A stretch of 64,000 nt of DNA from positions 25,472 through 89,471 of the forward strand of contig NZ_RJVR01000327.1 in NCBI RefSeq assembly GCF_003999195.1, read 5' to 3'. A model generated the notes under the pieces. That model did not search any database. It was not told where the DNA came from and saw only the letters and a list, made by a program, of their open reading frames with translations. Shown here piece by piece: positions 39,720 through 47,075 of the stretch (positions are counted from its first letter, which is position 1; the number at the start of each line of letters is the position of its first letter). The stretch is from Streptomyces soli (GTDB lineage: Bacteria; Actinomycetota; Actinomycetes; Streptomycetales; Streptomycetaceae). A program made the position numbers and the translations under genes.

Positions 39720-40682
39720 CTATACGGGCTCGGGCAGCGGCTCGACAACCGGATCCTGCACCGCCGGCGAGGACCGGGCCGGCTTGGCCGTCTGCGCGAC
39801 AAACGCCCCGGCCAGCACCAGCACACCGCCGACGATCTGCGGCAGCGCCAGATGCTCCCCGAGCAGCACCCACGCGAAGACGGTCCCGACGACCGCCTCC
39901 AGGCAGGCCACCACGCCCGCGACCTGCGGCGACAGCCGCCGTACCGCCAGCACTCCGGTGAGGTACGCGACGACCGTCGCCACCAGCACCACCCAGGCGA
40001 GCAGCAGCAGAGCGGGCACGTCCCGGTCGCCGAGCGCGGCCTTCCCGGCGAGGACGGACCATGCCATGCCCCAGGGGCGCGAGACGACCGTCAGGGCGAT
40101 GGCTCCGAGCAGCAGTCCATAGGCGATGACGCCGACCGGATCGGGCGCGTCGTCCCCCTCGCTGCCGTGGTCGGCCAGCACGAAGTAGCTGACCTGGCAG
40201 ATGGCCGCGCCGAAGGCGAGCAGCAGACCGAGCGCGTCGAAGGCGAGCCCGGACCAGACCTCGACGACCGAGGCCATGCCACCGACCGCGAGGACGACAC
40301 CGACGGCCGCTGCCCGGGTCACCGGCTTGCGCTGTACGAAACGCACCCAGCCCAGCAGCAGCGCCGGGCCGAGGAACTCCACGAGGATCGCGACGCCGAC
40401 CGGGATCCGGGATATCGCCGCGAAGTAGAAGGCCTGCACTCCGGCGACGCCCAGCAGTCCGAAGCCGAGCAGCAGCCCCGGCCGCCGCAGCACCAGCGCT
40501 CGGTGCCGCCAGGCGACGGGCAGCATGACGAGCGCGGCGCCCGCCACCCGCAGCCACACCACGTGCAGCGGGTCGAGCCCGGCCTCGATCAGCGGCTTTG
40601 CCGCGACTCCCGAACCACCGAACGCGAAAGCGGACCCGAGAGCGAGCCCGAGTCCGGCGTTCCTCCCCTGTGAGACATGCAT
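39720..40682 (-). CDS. EamA/DMT family transporter
   Basis: 320 aa, ten predicted helices; begins MHVSQGRNAGLGLALGSAFA. Two EamA repeats with internal PVGVAILVEFLGPALLLGWV and RLSPQVAGVVACLEAVVGTV, the latter the usual R-LSP-VA-LEP-like signature of RhtA-type threonine/homoserine exporters. So amino-acid export is a reasonable guess. It is the third EamA gene within 6 kb, and the three differ clearly in sequence, so they are not recent duplicates. Confidence 0.9.
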   Translation of the reverse strand: MHVSQGRNAGLGLALGSAFAFGGSGVAAKPLIEAGLDPLHVVWLRVAGAALVMLPVAWRHRALVLRRPGLLLGFGLLGVAGVQAFYFAAISRIPVGVAILVEFLGPALLLGWVRFVQRKPVTRAAAVGVVLAVGGMASVVEVWSGLAFDALGLLLAFGAAICQVSYFVLADHGSEGDDAPDPVGVIAYGLLLGAIALTVVSRPWGMAWSVLAGKAALGDRDVPALLLLAWVVLVATVVAYLTGVLAVRRLSPQVAGVVACLEAVVGTVFAWVLLGEHLALPQIVGGVLVLAGAFVAQTAKPARSSPAVQDPVVEPLPEPV

Positions 40683-40694
40683 CGGGCCATGATG

Positions 40695-41225
40695 TCAGCT
40701 CGCGACAGTACCGTCACCTCCGTAGCAACTGACAGGGCGGCGCTGGTCCGGCAACGCCGTCAGCAGCTCCCGCGGTTCCACCCCGGCGTGGCGCAGCACC
40801 TCGGCCGCCCGGCACTCCGGGTCGGCGGCGAGCGCGGCCAGCAGGTCGGTGCCGTTGGACTGGGCCACGCCCCGGTCGCGGGCGCGCGCCGTGGCGGCCT
40901 TTACGGCAGCGGCGGCGGACGGGCTCCAGCCGGGCAGTCCCGGTACCACCGGCAGGGCCCCCGAGTCCTCCACCGACTCCCGCCAGCGCATGCCGTAGCC
41001 GATGCTGCGCTGCACCAGGTATCCGAGGACGCGCACCAGCCGCCCGTCCCCCGACCCGCCGTCCAGGATGTCCCTTACGCGGGGATCGTTCTCCAGAAGT
41101 GAGTGCAGCAAGTGCGCGGTGTCGAGCTGCCGGTCCCCGTCCCGCGCCGCGCGCCGGCGGGCGCTGGTCGCTACGGCGCGCAGCTCCACGCTGAGCCCTG
41201 CGTCGTCCATGGTGTCGCTGTGCAC
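40695..41225 (-). CDS. Stand-alone Clp N-terminal-domain protein
   Basis: 176 aa made of two Clp-N repeats: ARRDGDRQLDTAHLLHSLLE and ARARDRGVAQSNGTDLLAAL followed by HAGVEPRELL. There is no AAA+ ATPase module. Such proteins are common in Streptomyces and may act as adaptors, decoys or stabilisers (ClpC N-domain relatives such as mycobacterial ClpC2 bind antibiotics or ClpC substrates). The start may be the ATG at 41225 or at 41210 (MDDAGLSVE). It sits just upstream of the EamA gene on the same strand, 12 bp apart, so the two may be co-transcribed. Confidence 0.85.
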   Translation of the reverse strand: MHSDTMDDAGLSVELRAVATSARRRAARDGDRQLDTAHLLHSLLENDPRVRDILDGGSGDGRLVRVLGYLVQRSIGYGMRWRESVEDSGALPVVPGLPGWSPSAAAAVKAATARARDRGVAQSNGTDLLAALAADPECRAAEVLRHAGVEPRELLTALPDQRRPVSCYGGDGTVAS

Positions 41226-41352
41226 GGTTCCACTTCATCAAACGGCGGGGTGTCCCGGCATCGGCATGGGGAGCCATTTGCCTCTCCGTCAAAAGAGGGG
41301 CACATGTGCCCGACCCCTCCTCCTGGGGGATGACACCGGCCGCAGGCGACCC

Positions 41353-42039
41353 CTAGGGCCACAGCAGCCCGCGGCTCCACCCGTCCCCTTCGCGTACATA
41401 ACGCAGCCGCCGGTGGGAGCCGCCGGTGTCCCCCTGGAAGAACTCGGCCTCGACGGCGGTCAGTTCGTAGACCGTATGTCCATCCGGTACGGCCTCCGGC
41501 TCGGCCGCCACCCGCTCGACCGCCCGGCGCCGCTCCTCCTCGTACGCCTCCGGGCCGGCCAGCGGCGCGCTCATCAGGCCGGTGAACCCAGCGGCCTTCG
41601 AGCGGTCGCGGCGCCCCAGGAAGTCGCGGCGCGCGGTGTCGGCGTCGAGCGCCCGCACCGGTCCCGCCATCCGGATCTGGCGGCCGTGGCGCGGCCAGTA
41701 CCAGGTCAGCGCGGCGTGCGGGTTGGCCGCCAGCTCCCGCCCCTTGCGGCTGCCGGCCTCCGAGGCGAAGACGAAGGCGCAGCGCTCCAGGTCGACGCCG
41801 CGCAGCATCAGCACCCGCGCCGAGGGTCTGCCGGCCGCGTCCGCGGTGCCGAGGGTCATGACATGCGGCTCGGGCACTCCGTCATCGAGGGCGTACGCGA
41901 GCCAGTCGGCGAACACCGGCCCGGGCTCGGGGCCCGCGGCGCGCGGGTCGAAGTGCGGAAGAGGTCCGGCCAGTACGGGCGCAGCGCGCATCCGGCGCAG
42001 CAGCGACTCGGCGGTCACGGGGGCGTCTCGGTCGTCCAC
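41353..42039 (-). CDS. pdxH: Pyridoxamine/pyridoxine 5'-phosphate oxidase
   Basis: 228 aa from a GTG at 42039 with GAGG 8 nt upstream. PdxH layout: EPHVMTLGTADAAGRPSARV then LMLRGVD, SRKGRELAANPHAALTWYWP (FMN-phosphate contacts), QIRMAGPV and the C-terminal RRLRYVREGDGWSRGLLWP, equal to the R-x-R...W-x-x-x-x-L-x-P family end. It oxidises PNP/PMP to PLP with FMN and oxygen. The true enzyme here, together with a MocR regulator and two further split-barrel flavoproteins within 5 kb, suggests a B6-related neighbourhood. A 405-aa longer frame upstream is rejected. Confidence 0.88.
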   Translation of the reverse strand: MDDRDAPVTAESLLRRMRAAPVLAGPLPHFDPRAAGPEPGPVFADWLAYALDDGVPEPHVMTLGTADAAGRPSARVLMLRGVDLERCAFVFASEAGSRKGRELAANPHAALTWYWPRHGRQIRMAGPVRALDADTARRDFLGRRDRSKAAGFTGLMSAPLAGPEAYEEERRRAVERVAAEPEAVPDGHTVYELTAVEAEFFQGDTGGSHRRLRYVREGDGWSRGLLWP

Positions 42040-42163
42040 CTTCCGATCCTCACACAGCACCCGGCGTGCGGCCGCCCCGTACGCGCCCCTCACGCAACCG
42101 CCGCGCACCGGCGGCCGTCCCTCGGTGTCGACGGACGGCGAAGGGAACCGCCGAAGGAGAACC

Positions 42164-42505
42164 ATGGCCAGACCCCAGCAGCAGCTCTGGCTGCCTGCGC
42201 GAGCCGGCCGGGGTCTACGAGCTGGTCTGGGCCACCACCTGGGATGACGCAACAAGCACACCGCTCCCCGGCTCGGTCTGCCGCCGCTGCCCGTGGTCGG
42301 GTTCGGCGCATACCGCCCGCGCCCCGGGGATCCACGGCTGCCGGGCGGGGAGGCCTTCCCGGGCCGCAAGTGGGCGCCTGTCCTGCGCCAAGCAGCGGGC
42401 CGTCCCTTCACCTGGCTCGACGACGTCATACCGCGCCGGCTGGTGCAGCGGCCACGCTTCCGGCCCGACCGGCTACTGCCGCGGGCGACCCGGCGCACGG
42501 GATGA
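42164..42505 (+). pseudogene. Decayed HAD-like hydrolase
   Basis: An ATG at 42164 follows AAGGAG, but its frame stops after 27 codons. Other frames give EPAGVYELVWATTWDDA, then after a shift at about 42249 NKHTAPRLGLPPLPVVGFG and GRKWAPVLRQAAGRPFTWLD, matching a streptomycete HAD-like protein (YELVWATTWE...AGRPFAWVDD). The N-terminal DxDGT nucleophile region is missing. Frameshifts and N-terminal loss show it is dead. Confidence 0.75.
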
Positions 42506-42558
42506 GCGGGGGGCATGCGGAGCGGCTGCTCGGTCATCCGCCGTGAGGAAATACCTTC

Positions 42559-42573
42559 CTGATGGTTCATCAG
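42559..42573. promoter_or_regulatory. Palindrome upstream of SRPBCC remnant
   Basis: CTGATG-GTT-CATCAG is a perfect 6-bp inverted repeat in an AT-richer stretch (TTCCTGATGGTTCATCAGTA) about 60 bp before the SRPBCC remnant. It probably was the operator or promoter element of the former gene; the protein that binds it is unknown. Confidence 0.45.
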
Positions 42574-42630
42574 TATTGAATGTTGCGGCTCCGGCGGTTA
42601 CGTTCCGCACCACCCGCCCACGAAGGAGGA

Positions 42631-42841
42631 GTGGTCGCACGGCCGAGGTCTCCGCACAGGCCCGTATCGCGGCTCCGGCCGAGAAGGTCTGGGACAAGCC
42701 CCAAACGGCGACGCCACCCAGCTCCGTATCGACGGCTCCTTCAACGGTGCCGCCGTCGCCCTCATGGCCGGCAAGCTCAGGGACTCCGCGACCGCCGCCC
42801 TGGAGGAGTCGCTGCGCAAGTTCGCCCGCCTCGTCGAGTAG
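42631..42841 (+). pseudogene. Internally deleted SRPBCC (polyketide cyclase-like) gene
   Basis: After GAAGGAGGA the sequence encodes TAEVSAQARIAAPAEKVWDK, the start of an SRPBCC/START-fold protein. It then changes frame into GDATQLRIDGSFNGAAVALM, then LRDSATAALEESLRKFARLVE and a stop, the end of the same family. About half of the usual 140-150 residues are missing between them. It is adjacent to the HAD-like pseudogene, so both may have decayed in one deletion-prone segment. Confidence 0.75.
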
Positions 42842-42851
42842 CCGGCGGCGA

Positions 42852-43307
42852 CTACGGGTTCCGCGCGGGCGCGAGGTAGGCGTGCATCAGCGCCGTCCGG
42901 CCGTCCACGGTCGTCCAGTCGCCCGGGGCGGTGCCGACGTGCCGCCAGCCGCTGCGCTCGTAGAGGGAGATGGCGGCTTTGCCGCCGTCCTCGACCTCCA
43001 GCGCGAGCCGGAGGCCGCACGCAGCGGCGGCCGCCTCCGCAGCGGCGAGCAGCGCCTGCGCGACGCCGTAGCGCCGGGCCGACGGGGTGACGAACAGCCG
43101 TGCCACGGAGGCCAGTTGTCCGGCGGGCAGGCCGGTGCCGCGGGCGAGTCCGGGTGCCGTACGGGTGATGGCCACGTGGCCCAGCGCTTCCCGGCCGTCC
43201 AGCGCTACCCAGGCTTCGAGCAGACCAGCGTGGTGCACGGCGGACAGGGCGTTGACGCAGGCGCTCATGTCCTCGTCACGGCGGGGCTGGATCTTCAGGT
43301 CGGCCAT
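42852..43307 (-). CDS. GNAT family N-acetyltransferase
   Basis: 151 aa from an ATG at 43307 with GAGG 8 nt upstream. Acetyl-CoA motif RLFVTPSARRYGVAQALLAA (R/Q-x-x-G-x-A/G), GLRLALEVEDGGKAAISLYE and RSGWRHVG. The substrate is unknown. A 289-aa frame extension reaches back through the PadR gene and is rejected. It lies 74 bp downstream of the PadR gene on the same strand and could be read through from it. Confidence 0.87.
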   Translation of the reverse strand: MADLKIQPRRDEDMSACVNALSAVHHAGLLEAWVALDGREALGHVAITRTAPGLARGTGLPAGQLASVARLFVTPSARRYGVAQALLAAAEAAAAACGLRLALEVEDGGKAAISLYERSGWRHVGTAPGDWTTVDGRTALMHAYLAPARNP

Positions 43308-43381
43308 CAGCCGATCCTCGCACGACCCGGCGAGGCGGCCGGGGGGAGAGTCCCCCCGGCCACCTCGTTCACTGCTGGGCT

Positions 43382-44008
43382 CTATGCGTCGTCCTCGTCG
43401 GCGAGGATCAGGTAGAGCTTCTTGCGGGCCTCGTTCACCACGGCCAGCGCCTTGTCGCGCTGCTGCGGGGTGCCGGTCGCCCACACCTGGCGGAAGGCAT
43501 CGACGAGTCCGCCGCCCGCCTTCCGGATCTCGTGCAGGCTGTCCCAGTCGACGCCGCGCCCGGCTTCCTCCCACGGGGCCTCGGGCCCCGCGTCGGCCTC
43601 GGTGCGGCCGGCCTCGGTGAGCGTGAACAGCTTCTTGCCGCCCTCGCTCGCACTGCTGATCAGGCCTTCGTCCTCGAGCAGTTGCAGCGTCGGGTAGACC
43701 GAGCCGGGGCTCGGCTTCCACGCGCCGCCGCTGCGCTCGGCGATCTCCTGAATGATCTCGTAGCCGTGCCTGGGCTGTTCCTTGAGCAGCGCAAGGATCG
43801 ACGCGCGTACGTCGCCGCGCCGTGCCCTGCCCCGTCCGCCACCCCGGCCGCCGCGTCCTGGTCCCCAGCCGGGACCCGGTCCGGGCCCCCAGGGGCCGCC
43901 GCCGAAGGGCGGTCCGAACGGGCCGAAGGCCGCCCGGCGCTCGTCATGTCCGCCGCGGCCGTGGTGTCCGGGGCCGCCGTGTCGGTGTCCTTCTCCTTGG
44001 AATCGCAT
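43382..44008 (-). CDS. PadR family transcriptional regulator with Gly/Pro-rich N-terminus
   Basis: 208 aa from MRFQGEGHRHGG (ATG 44008, AAGGAA upstream). The first 60 residues are a His/Gly/Pro-rich low-complexity segment (GPGPGPGWGPGRGGRGGGRG). Then a PadR winged helix appears: VRASILALLKEQPRHGYEII, GGAWKPSPGSVYPTLQLLED and KKLFTLTEAGR. The C-terminal helix follows. Histidine-rich tails may bind metal. An inverted repeat directly before the start (44024-44053) suggests autoregulation, and the divergent phzF-like gene may be a target. Confidence 0.92.
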   Translation of the reverse strand: MRFQGEGHRHGGPGHHGRGGHDERRAAFGPFGPPFGGGPWGPGPGPGWGPGRGGRGGGRGRARRGDVRASILALLKEQPRHGYEIIQEIAERSGGAWKPSPGSVYPTLQLLEDEGLISSASEGGKKLFTLTEAGRTEADAGPEAPWEEAGRGVDWDSLHEIRKAGGGLVDAFRQVWATGTPQQRDKALAVVNEARKKLYLILADEDDA

Positions 44009-44023
44009 GATGTCATTCCTTCC

Positions 44024-44059
44024 ATCGTTGATCGATCGCGATGTCTCAACGATATATCG
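44024..44059. promoter_or_regulatory. Candidate PadR operator
   Basis: ATCGTTGA (44024-44031) and TCAACGAT (44046-44053) form an inverted repeat with a 14-bp centre, overlapping a perfect CGATATATCG palindrome (44050-44059). It lies 16 bp before the PadR ATG. Such ATATCG-rich palindromes are typical of PadR autoregulatory sites. Confidence 0.55.
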
Positions 44060-44144
44060 CTGACTATCGGATGGCAAGGCCCAACCGGACCACTTCCCGA
44101 AGATTGGCTCTGGCCTGCGGTTTCTCCCGAACTAGGCTCGTGCC

Positions 44145-44948
44145 ATGCGTATTCGTATCGTCGACGCCTTCACCGATCGCCCCTTCGCGGGCAACCCCGC
44201 CGGGGTCCTCGTCCTCGACTCCGCCGACTTCCCCGACGACCGCTGGTTGCAGCAGGTGGCCACCGAGGTCAACCACGCCGAGACCGCGTTCGTCGTGCCG
44301 CTGCCCGACGACCCGGACGCCGACTGGGCGCTGCGCTGGTTCACCCCGAAGGCCGAGGTCAGGCTCTGCGGCCACGCCACCCTCGCCACCGCGCACGTCC
44401 TGGGCGGCTCCGTACGCTTCCGTACGCGGCACAGCGGCATCCTCACCGCCGCGGTCGCCGAGGGCGGCGGCATCACCCTGGACTTCCCGGTGGCGCCGCT
44501 GACCGCAATCGAGATCCCGGCGGACATCGCCCCGGCGATCGGCGCCGAGCCGCTCTCCGTACACGAGACCGGCGGGAATGTCGGCGACCTGCTCGTCGAG
44601 CTGGCCGACGAGAAGACCGTACGGCGGCTGGAGCCGGACATGACGGCCGTCGCCGCGCTCGGCTCACGCCGGGGCCTGATCGTCACCGCCGCCGCGGACG
44701 ACCCCACCGCCGGCTACGACTTCGTCTCCCGCGCCTTCTTCCCCAACCTGGGTATCCCCGAGGACCCCGTCACCGGTAGCGCTCACACCGCCCTCGCCCC
44801 CTTCTGGTCGGCCTGCCTCGGCCGCCCCCGGCTGACCGGCCTCCAGGCCTCGGCCCGCACCGGCCTGGTGGGCACCACGCTGCGCGGCGACCGCGTGCTG
44901 CTCACCGGCACGGCGGTCACCGTCATCGACGGCGAGCTGCACGGCTAG
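44145..44948 (+). CDS. PhzF family isomerase/epimerase-like protein
   Basis: 267 aa with the diaminopimelate-epimerase-like two-domain fold of PhzF: DAFTDRPFAGNPAGVLVL, catalytic-glutamate region NHAETAFVVP, CGHATLATAHVLGG and the second-domain GIPEDPVTGSAHTALAPFW. In phenazine producers PhzF isomerises dihydro-3-hydroxyanthranilate, but most homologues have other, unknown substrates, and no phz genes are nearby. It is divergent from the PadR gene, and the operator between them could control both. Confidence 0.92.
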   Translation: MRIRIVDAFTDRPFAGNPAGVLVLDSADFPDDRWLQQVATEVNHAETAFVVPLPDDPDADWALRWFTPKAEVRLCGHATLATAHVLGGSVRFRTRHSGILTAAVAEGGGITLDFPVAPLTAIEIPADIAPAIGAEPLSVHETGGNVGDLLVELADEKTVRRLEPDMTAVAALGSRRGLIVTAAADDPTAGYDFVSRAFFPNLGIPEDPVTGSAHTALAPFWSACLGRPRLTGLQASARTGLVGTTLRGDRVLLTGTAVTVIDGELHG

Positions 44949-44962
44949 GCAGCTCACCAGGG

Positions 44963-45775
44963 TCAGGCCGTCGGCAGCCAGCCAACCTTGCCCGCGAGCA
45001 GCGCGTATCCCACAAAGGCCACGATGTCGATCAGAGCATGGGCCGCGACCAGCGGCCCGACCCGTCCCCAGCGCCGGTAGAGCAGGACGAAGACGACGCC
45101 CATCGCCATGTTGCCGAGCAGACCGCCGATGCCCTGATACAGGTGGTACGAGCCGCGCAGCACCGCGCTCGTGGCCAGGGCGGCGGTCGGGCTCCAGCCC
45201 AACTGGCCGAGCCTGCGCAGCAGATAGCCGACGACGATGACCTCTTCCAGCACGGCGTTCTGCACGGCCGACAGGATCAGCACCGGGATCTTCCACCACA
45301 CGTTCGGCAGCGACTCCGGCACCACCGTCAGGTTGGCGCCGGCCGCCCGTACCACCAGGTAGAACGCCAGCCCGGTGCCGCCGATGGCCGCCGCGACGAC
45401 CGTCCCGGCGCCCAGGTCCCAGCGCGGCTTACGCAGATCGAAGCCGATCGCGGGCATCCCAACTCGCTCGCGCGCCAGCAGATGCGCGACCAGAGCGACA
45501 GGGACAAGCGCCGTCGCAATTCCGAACAGCTGCCAGGCGAGATCGAGCCACGGGCGTCCCGGGGCCTGGGAGGCGACGAGGGTGGCGGCCTGGTTCTTCA
45601 GGGCGCCGGGTTTGGTGATCGAGCCGATAAAGCTGATCAGGGACGACACCGCGCTCGCGCCCAGCGAGAGGGCGAGCACGAGCAGGGTCTCACTGCGCAG
45701 CGTGCGTCGCTCCAACGAGGGGGCGGCGGTCCCGTCTGGCTGCTCTCCGCGCACATAAACCTCCATTTTCGCCAT
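44963..45775 (-). CDS. CPBP (CAAX/Abi) intramembrane metalloprotease
   Basis: 270 aa, about seven or eight helices. The family motifs are in order: EEVIVVGYLLRR (EExxxxR glutamates), a middle SAVLRGSYHLYQG (the F/SxxxH-type histidine) and AHALIDIVAFVGY (HxxxD/N). These are the putative active-site residues of CPBP proteases, which in bacteria are linked to bacteriocin immunity and membrane-protein processing. It could start at M1 (45775) or MEVYVRGEQ (45766). It converges on the PhzF gene with 14 bp between, and shares its upstream region with the VWA pseudogene. Confidence 0.9.
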   Translation of the reverse strand: MAKMEVYVRGEQPDGTAAPSLERRTLRSETLLVLALSLGASAVSSLISFIGSITKPGALKNQAATLVASQAPGRPWLDLAWQLFGIATALVPVALVAHLLARERVGMPAIGFDLRKPRWDLGAGTVVAAAIGGTGLAFYLVVRAAGANLTVVPESLPNVWWKIPVLILSAVQNAVLEEVIVVGYLLRRLGQLGWSPTAALATSAVLRGSYHLYQGIGGLLGNMAMGVVFVLLYRRWGRVGPLVAAHALIDIVAFVGYALLAGKVGWLPTA

Positions 45776-45866
45776 CCTGCCGCATCCCCGGATCCGCCCC
45801 CGCTAGGGTCCTCGAAAACTCGAAAACAAGTGCGATGATCGCGCAGACCTTCCGGGGGGAGGCACC

Positions 45867-47062
45867 ATGGGACGTCATCGAGTCCCCGCTGATTCGACCA
45901 CGCCCGAGCCCTCCGGGGCACAGCGGGCCCGCCGCCGCACGGTCGGGATCGCCACCGCTCTCGTACTCACGGTGGGTGCCGGGACGTTCGCCGCCATGCG
46001 CAACGGCCTGCTGTCCTTCGGCGGCACCTGCGGCGACGGTACGGTCCGGCTGCGGGTCGCCGCGTCACCGGACGTCGCGTCACCGGACGTCGCGCCGGCC
46101 CTGAGCCAGGCGGCCCGCGAGGCCCGAAGCGCCGCCGTCAAGTCCGACGGGCAGTGCCTGGACGTGACGGTGACGGAGCGGACGGCGTCGGAGGTCTCGG
46201 CGTCCCTCGGCAGCGGAAGCTCGGACGGCTCCGACTTCGAGGTGTGGGTCCCGGACTCCAGCGCCTGGGTCGACCTCGCCGACGCGGGCGGGAGCAGCAC
46301 CCCGGTGGCGACGATCGGCAGCGTCGCGTCGTCGCCGATCGTGGTGGGGACCGTCGCGGCGCAGGCCAAACAGCTGGGCTGGCCCCCGAAGACGTACACC
46401 TGGGCCGCGCTGACCTCGGCGGCCGCGAGCAGCAAGGATCTGCGGCTCGGCGCCGCCGACCCGTCCCGCAGCGCCACCGGCCTGCTCGCCCTCGCCATGC
46501 TGAACGCCTCCATCGCACGGCAGGGCAGCGGCGACACCGACACCCGCACCGCCGGTCTGGCGAAGGTGCTGGCCCAGCACTCCGCCCTCGGCGACGCCCA
46601 GATCGTGGCGACCCTGCCGGGCGACGCCTCGAAGGACGAGCTGGACAACCCCAAGCGCAACCAGGCGCTGATCATGTCCGAACAGGCCGCCTACCAGCAC
46701 AACACCACCCCCGGCGACGCCCCCAAACTCGACCTGTTCTTCCCCAAGGACGGCACCGCGGATCTGGACTACCCGTACACGCTCGTCGACCCCGACGATG
46801 TCGGCACCGAGCGCGAACGCGCCGCCACCCGAGCATCTCCCTCGACGCCCTCACCGGCAGGCTCAGGAAGCTCGCCGACCCAGAACGCCCGATCCCGCTG
46901 ATCGCCATCGCGATCGGCCCGGACGCCGACAAGGCGGCGTGCGACCGCATCGCCAAGGCCACCGGCGGCGCCGCGTACCGGGTCAGCGACCCCGCCCAGA
47001 TCCACCAGGTGCTCCTGAAGGCCGTGGTGGACGCCTCCTCGGCTGCCACCGCCACCTCCTAA
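45867..47062 (+). pseudogene. Substrate-binding/VWA-domain protein with large internal deletion
   Basis: The frame from the ATG at 45867 gives an N-terminal membrane segment (TVGIATALVLTVGAGTFAAM) and a periplasmic-binding-like domain (CLDVTVTERTASEVSASLG, VWVPDSSAWVDLA, FEVWVPDSS and LDYPYTLVDP). At about 46825 the homologous VWA domain, expected for roughly 200 residues, is missing. The tail then continues in another frame as SISLDALTGRLRKLADPERP, PLIAIAIGPDADKAACDRIA and GAAYRVSDPAQIHQVLLKAV. So a deletion plus frameshift has removed the metal-ion-dependent adhesion site. A 15-bp tandem duplication (GCGTCACCGGACGTC twice) lies at 46065. Confidence 0.78.
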
Positions 47063-47075
47063 TGCCTCCCGGGCG

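Noticed and set aside
37965..40673. 902-codon forward frame
   Set aside because: Shadow of PaiB and of two EamA genes; Arg/Gln-rich low-complexity translation typical of antisense reading in GC-rich DNA.
46065..46095. GCGTCACCGGACGTC tandem duplication
   Set aside because: Two units only, inside a pseudogene; probably ordinary slippage, not a separate element.
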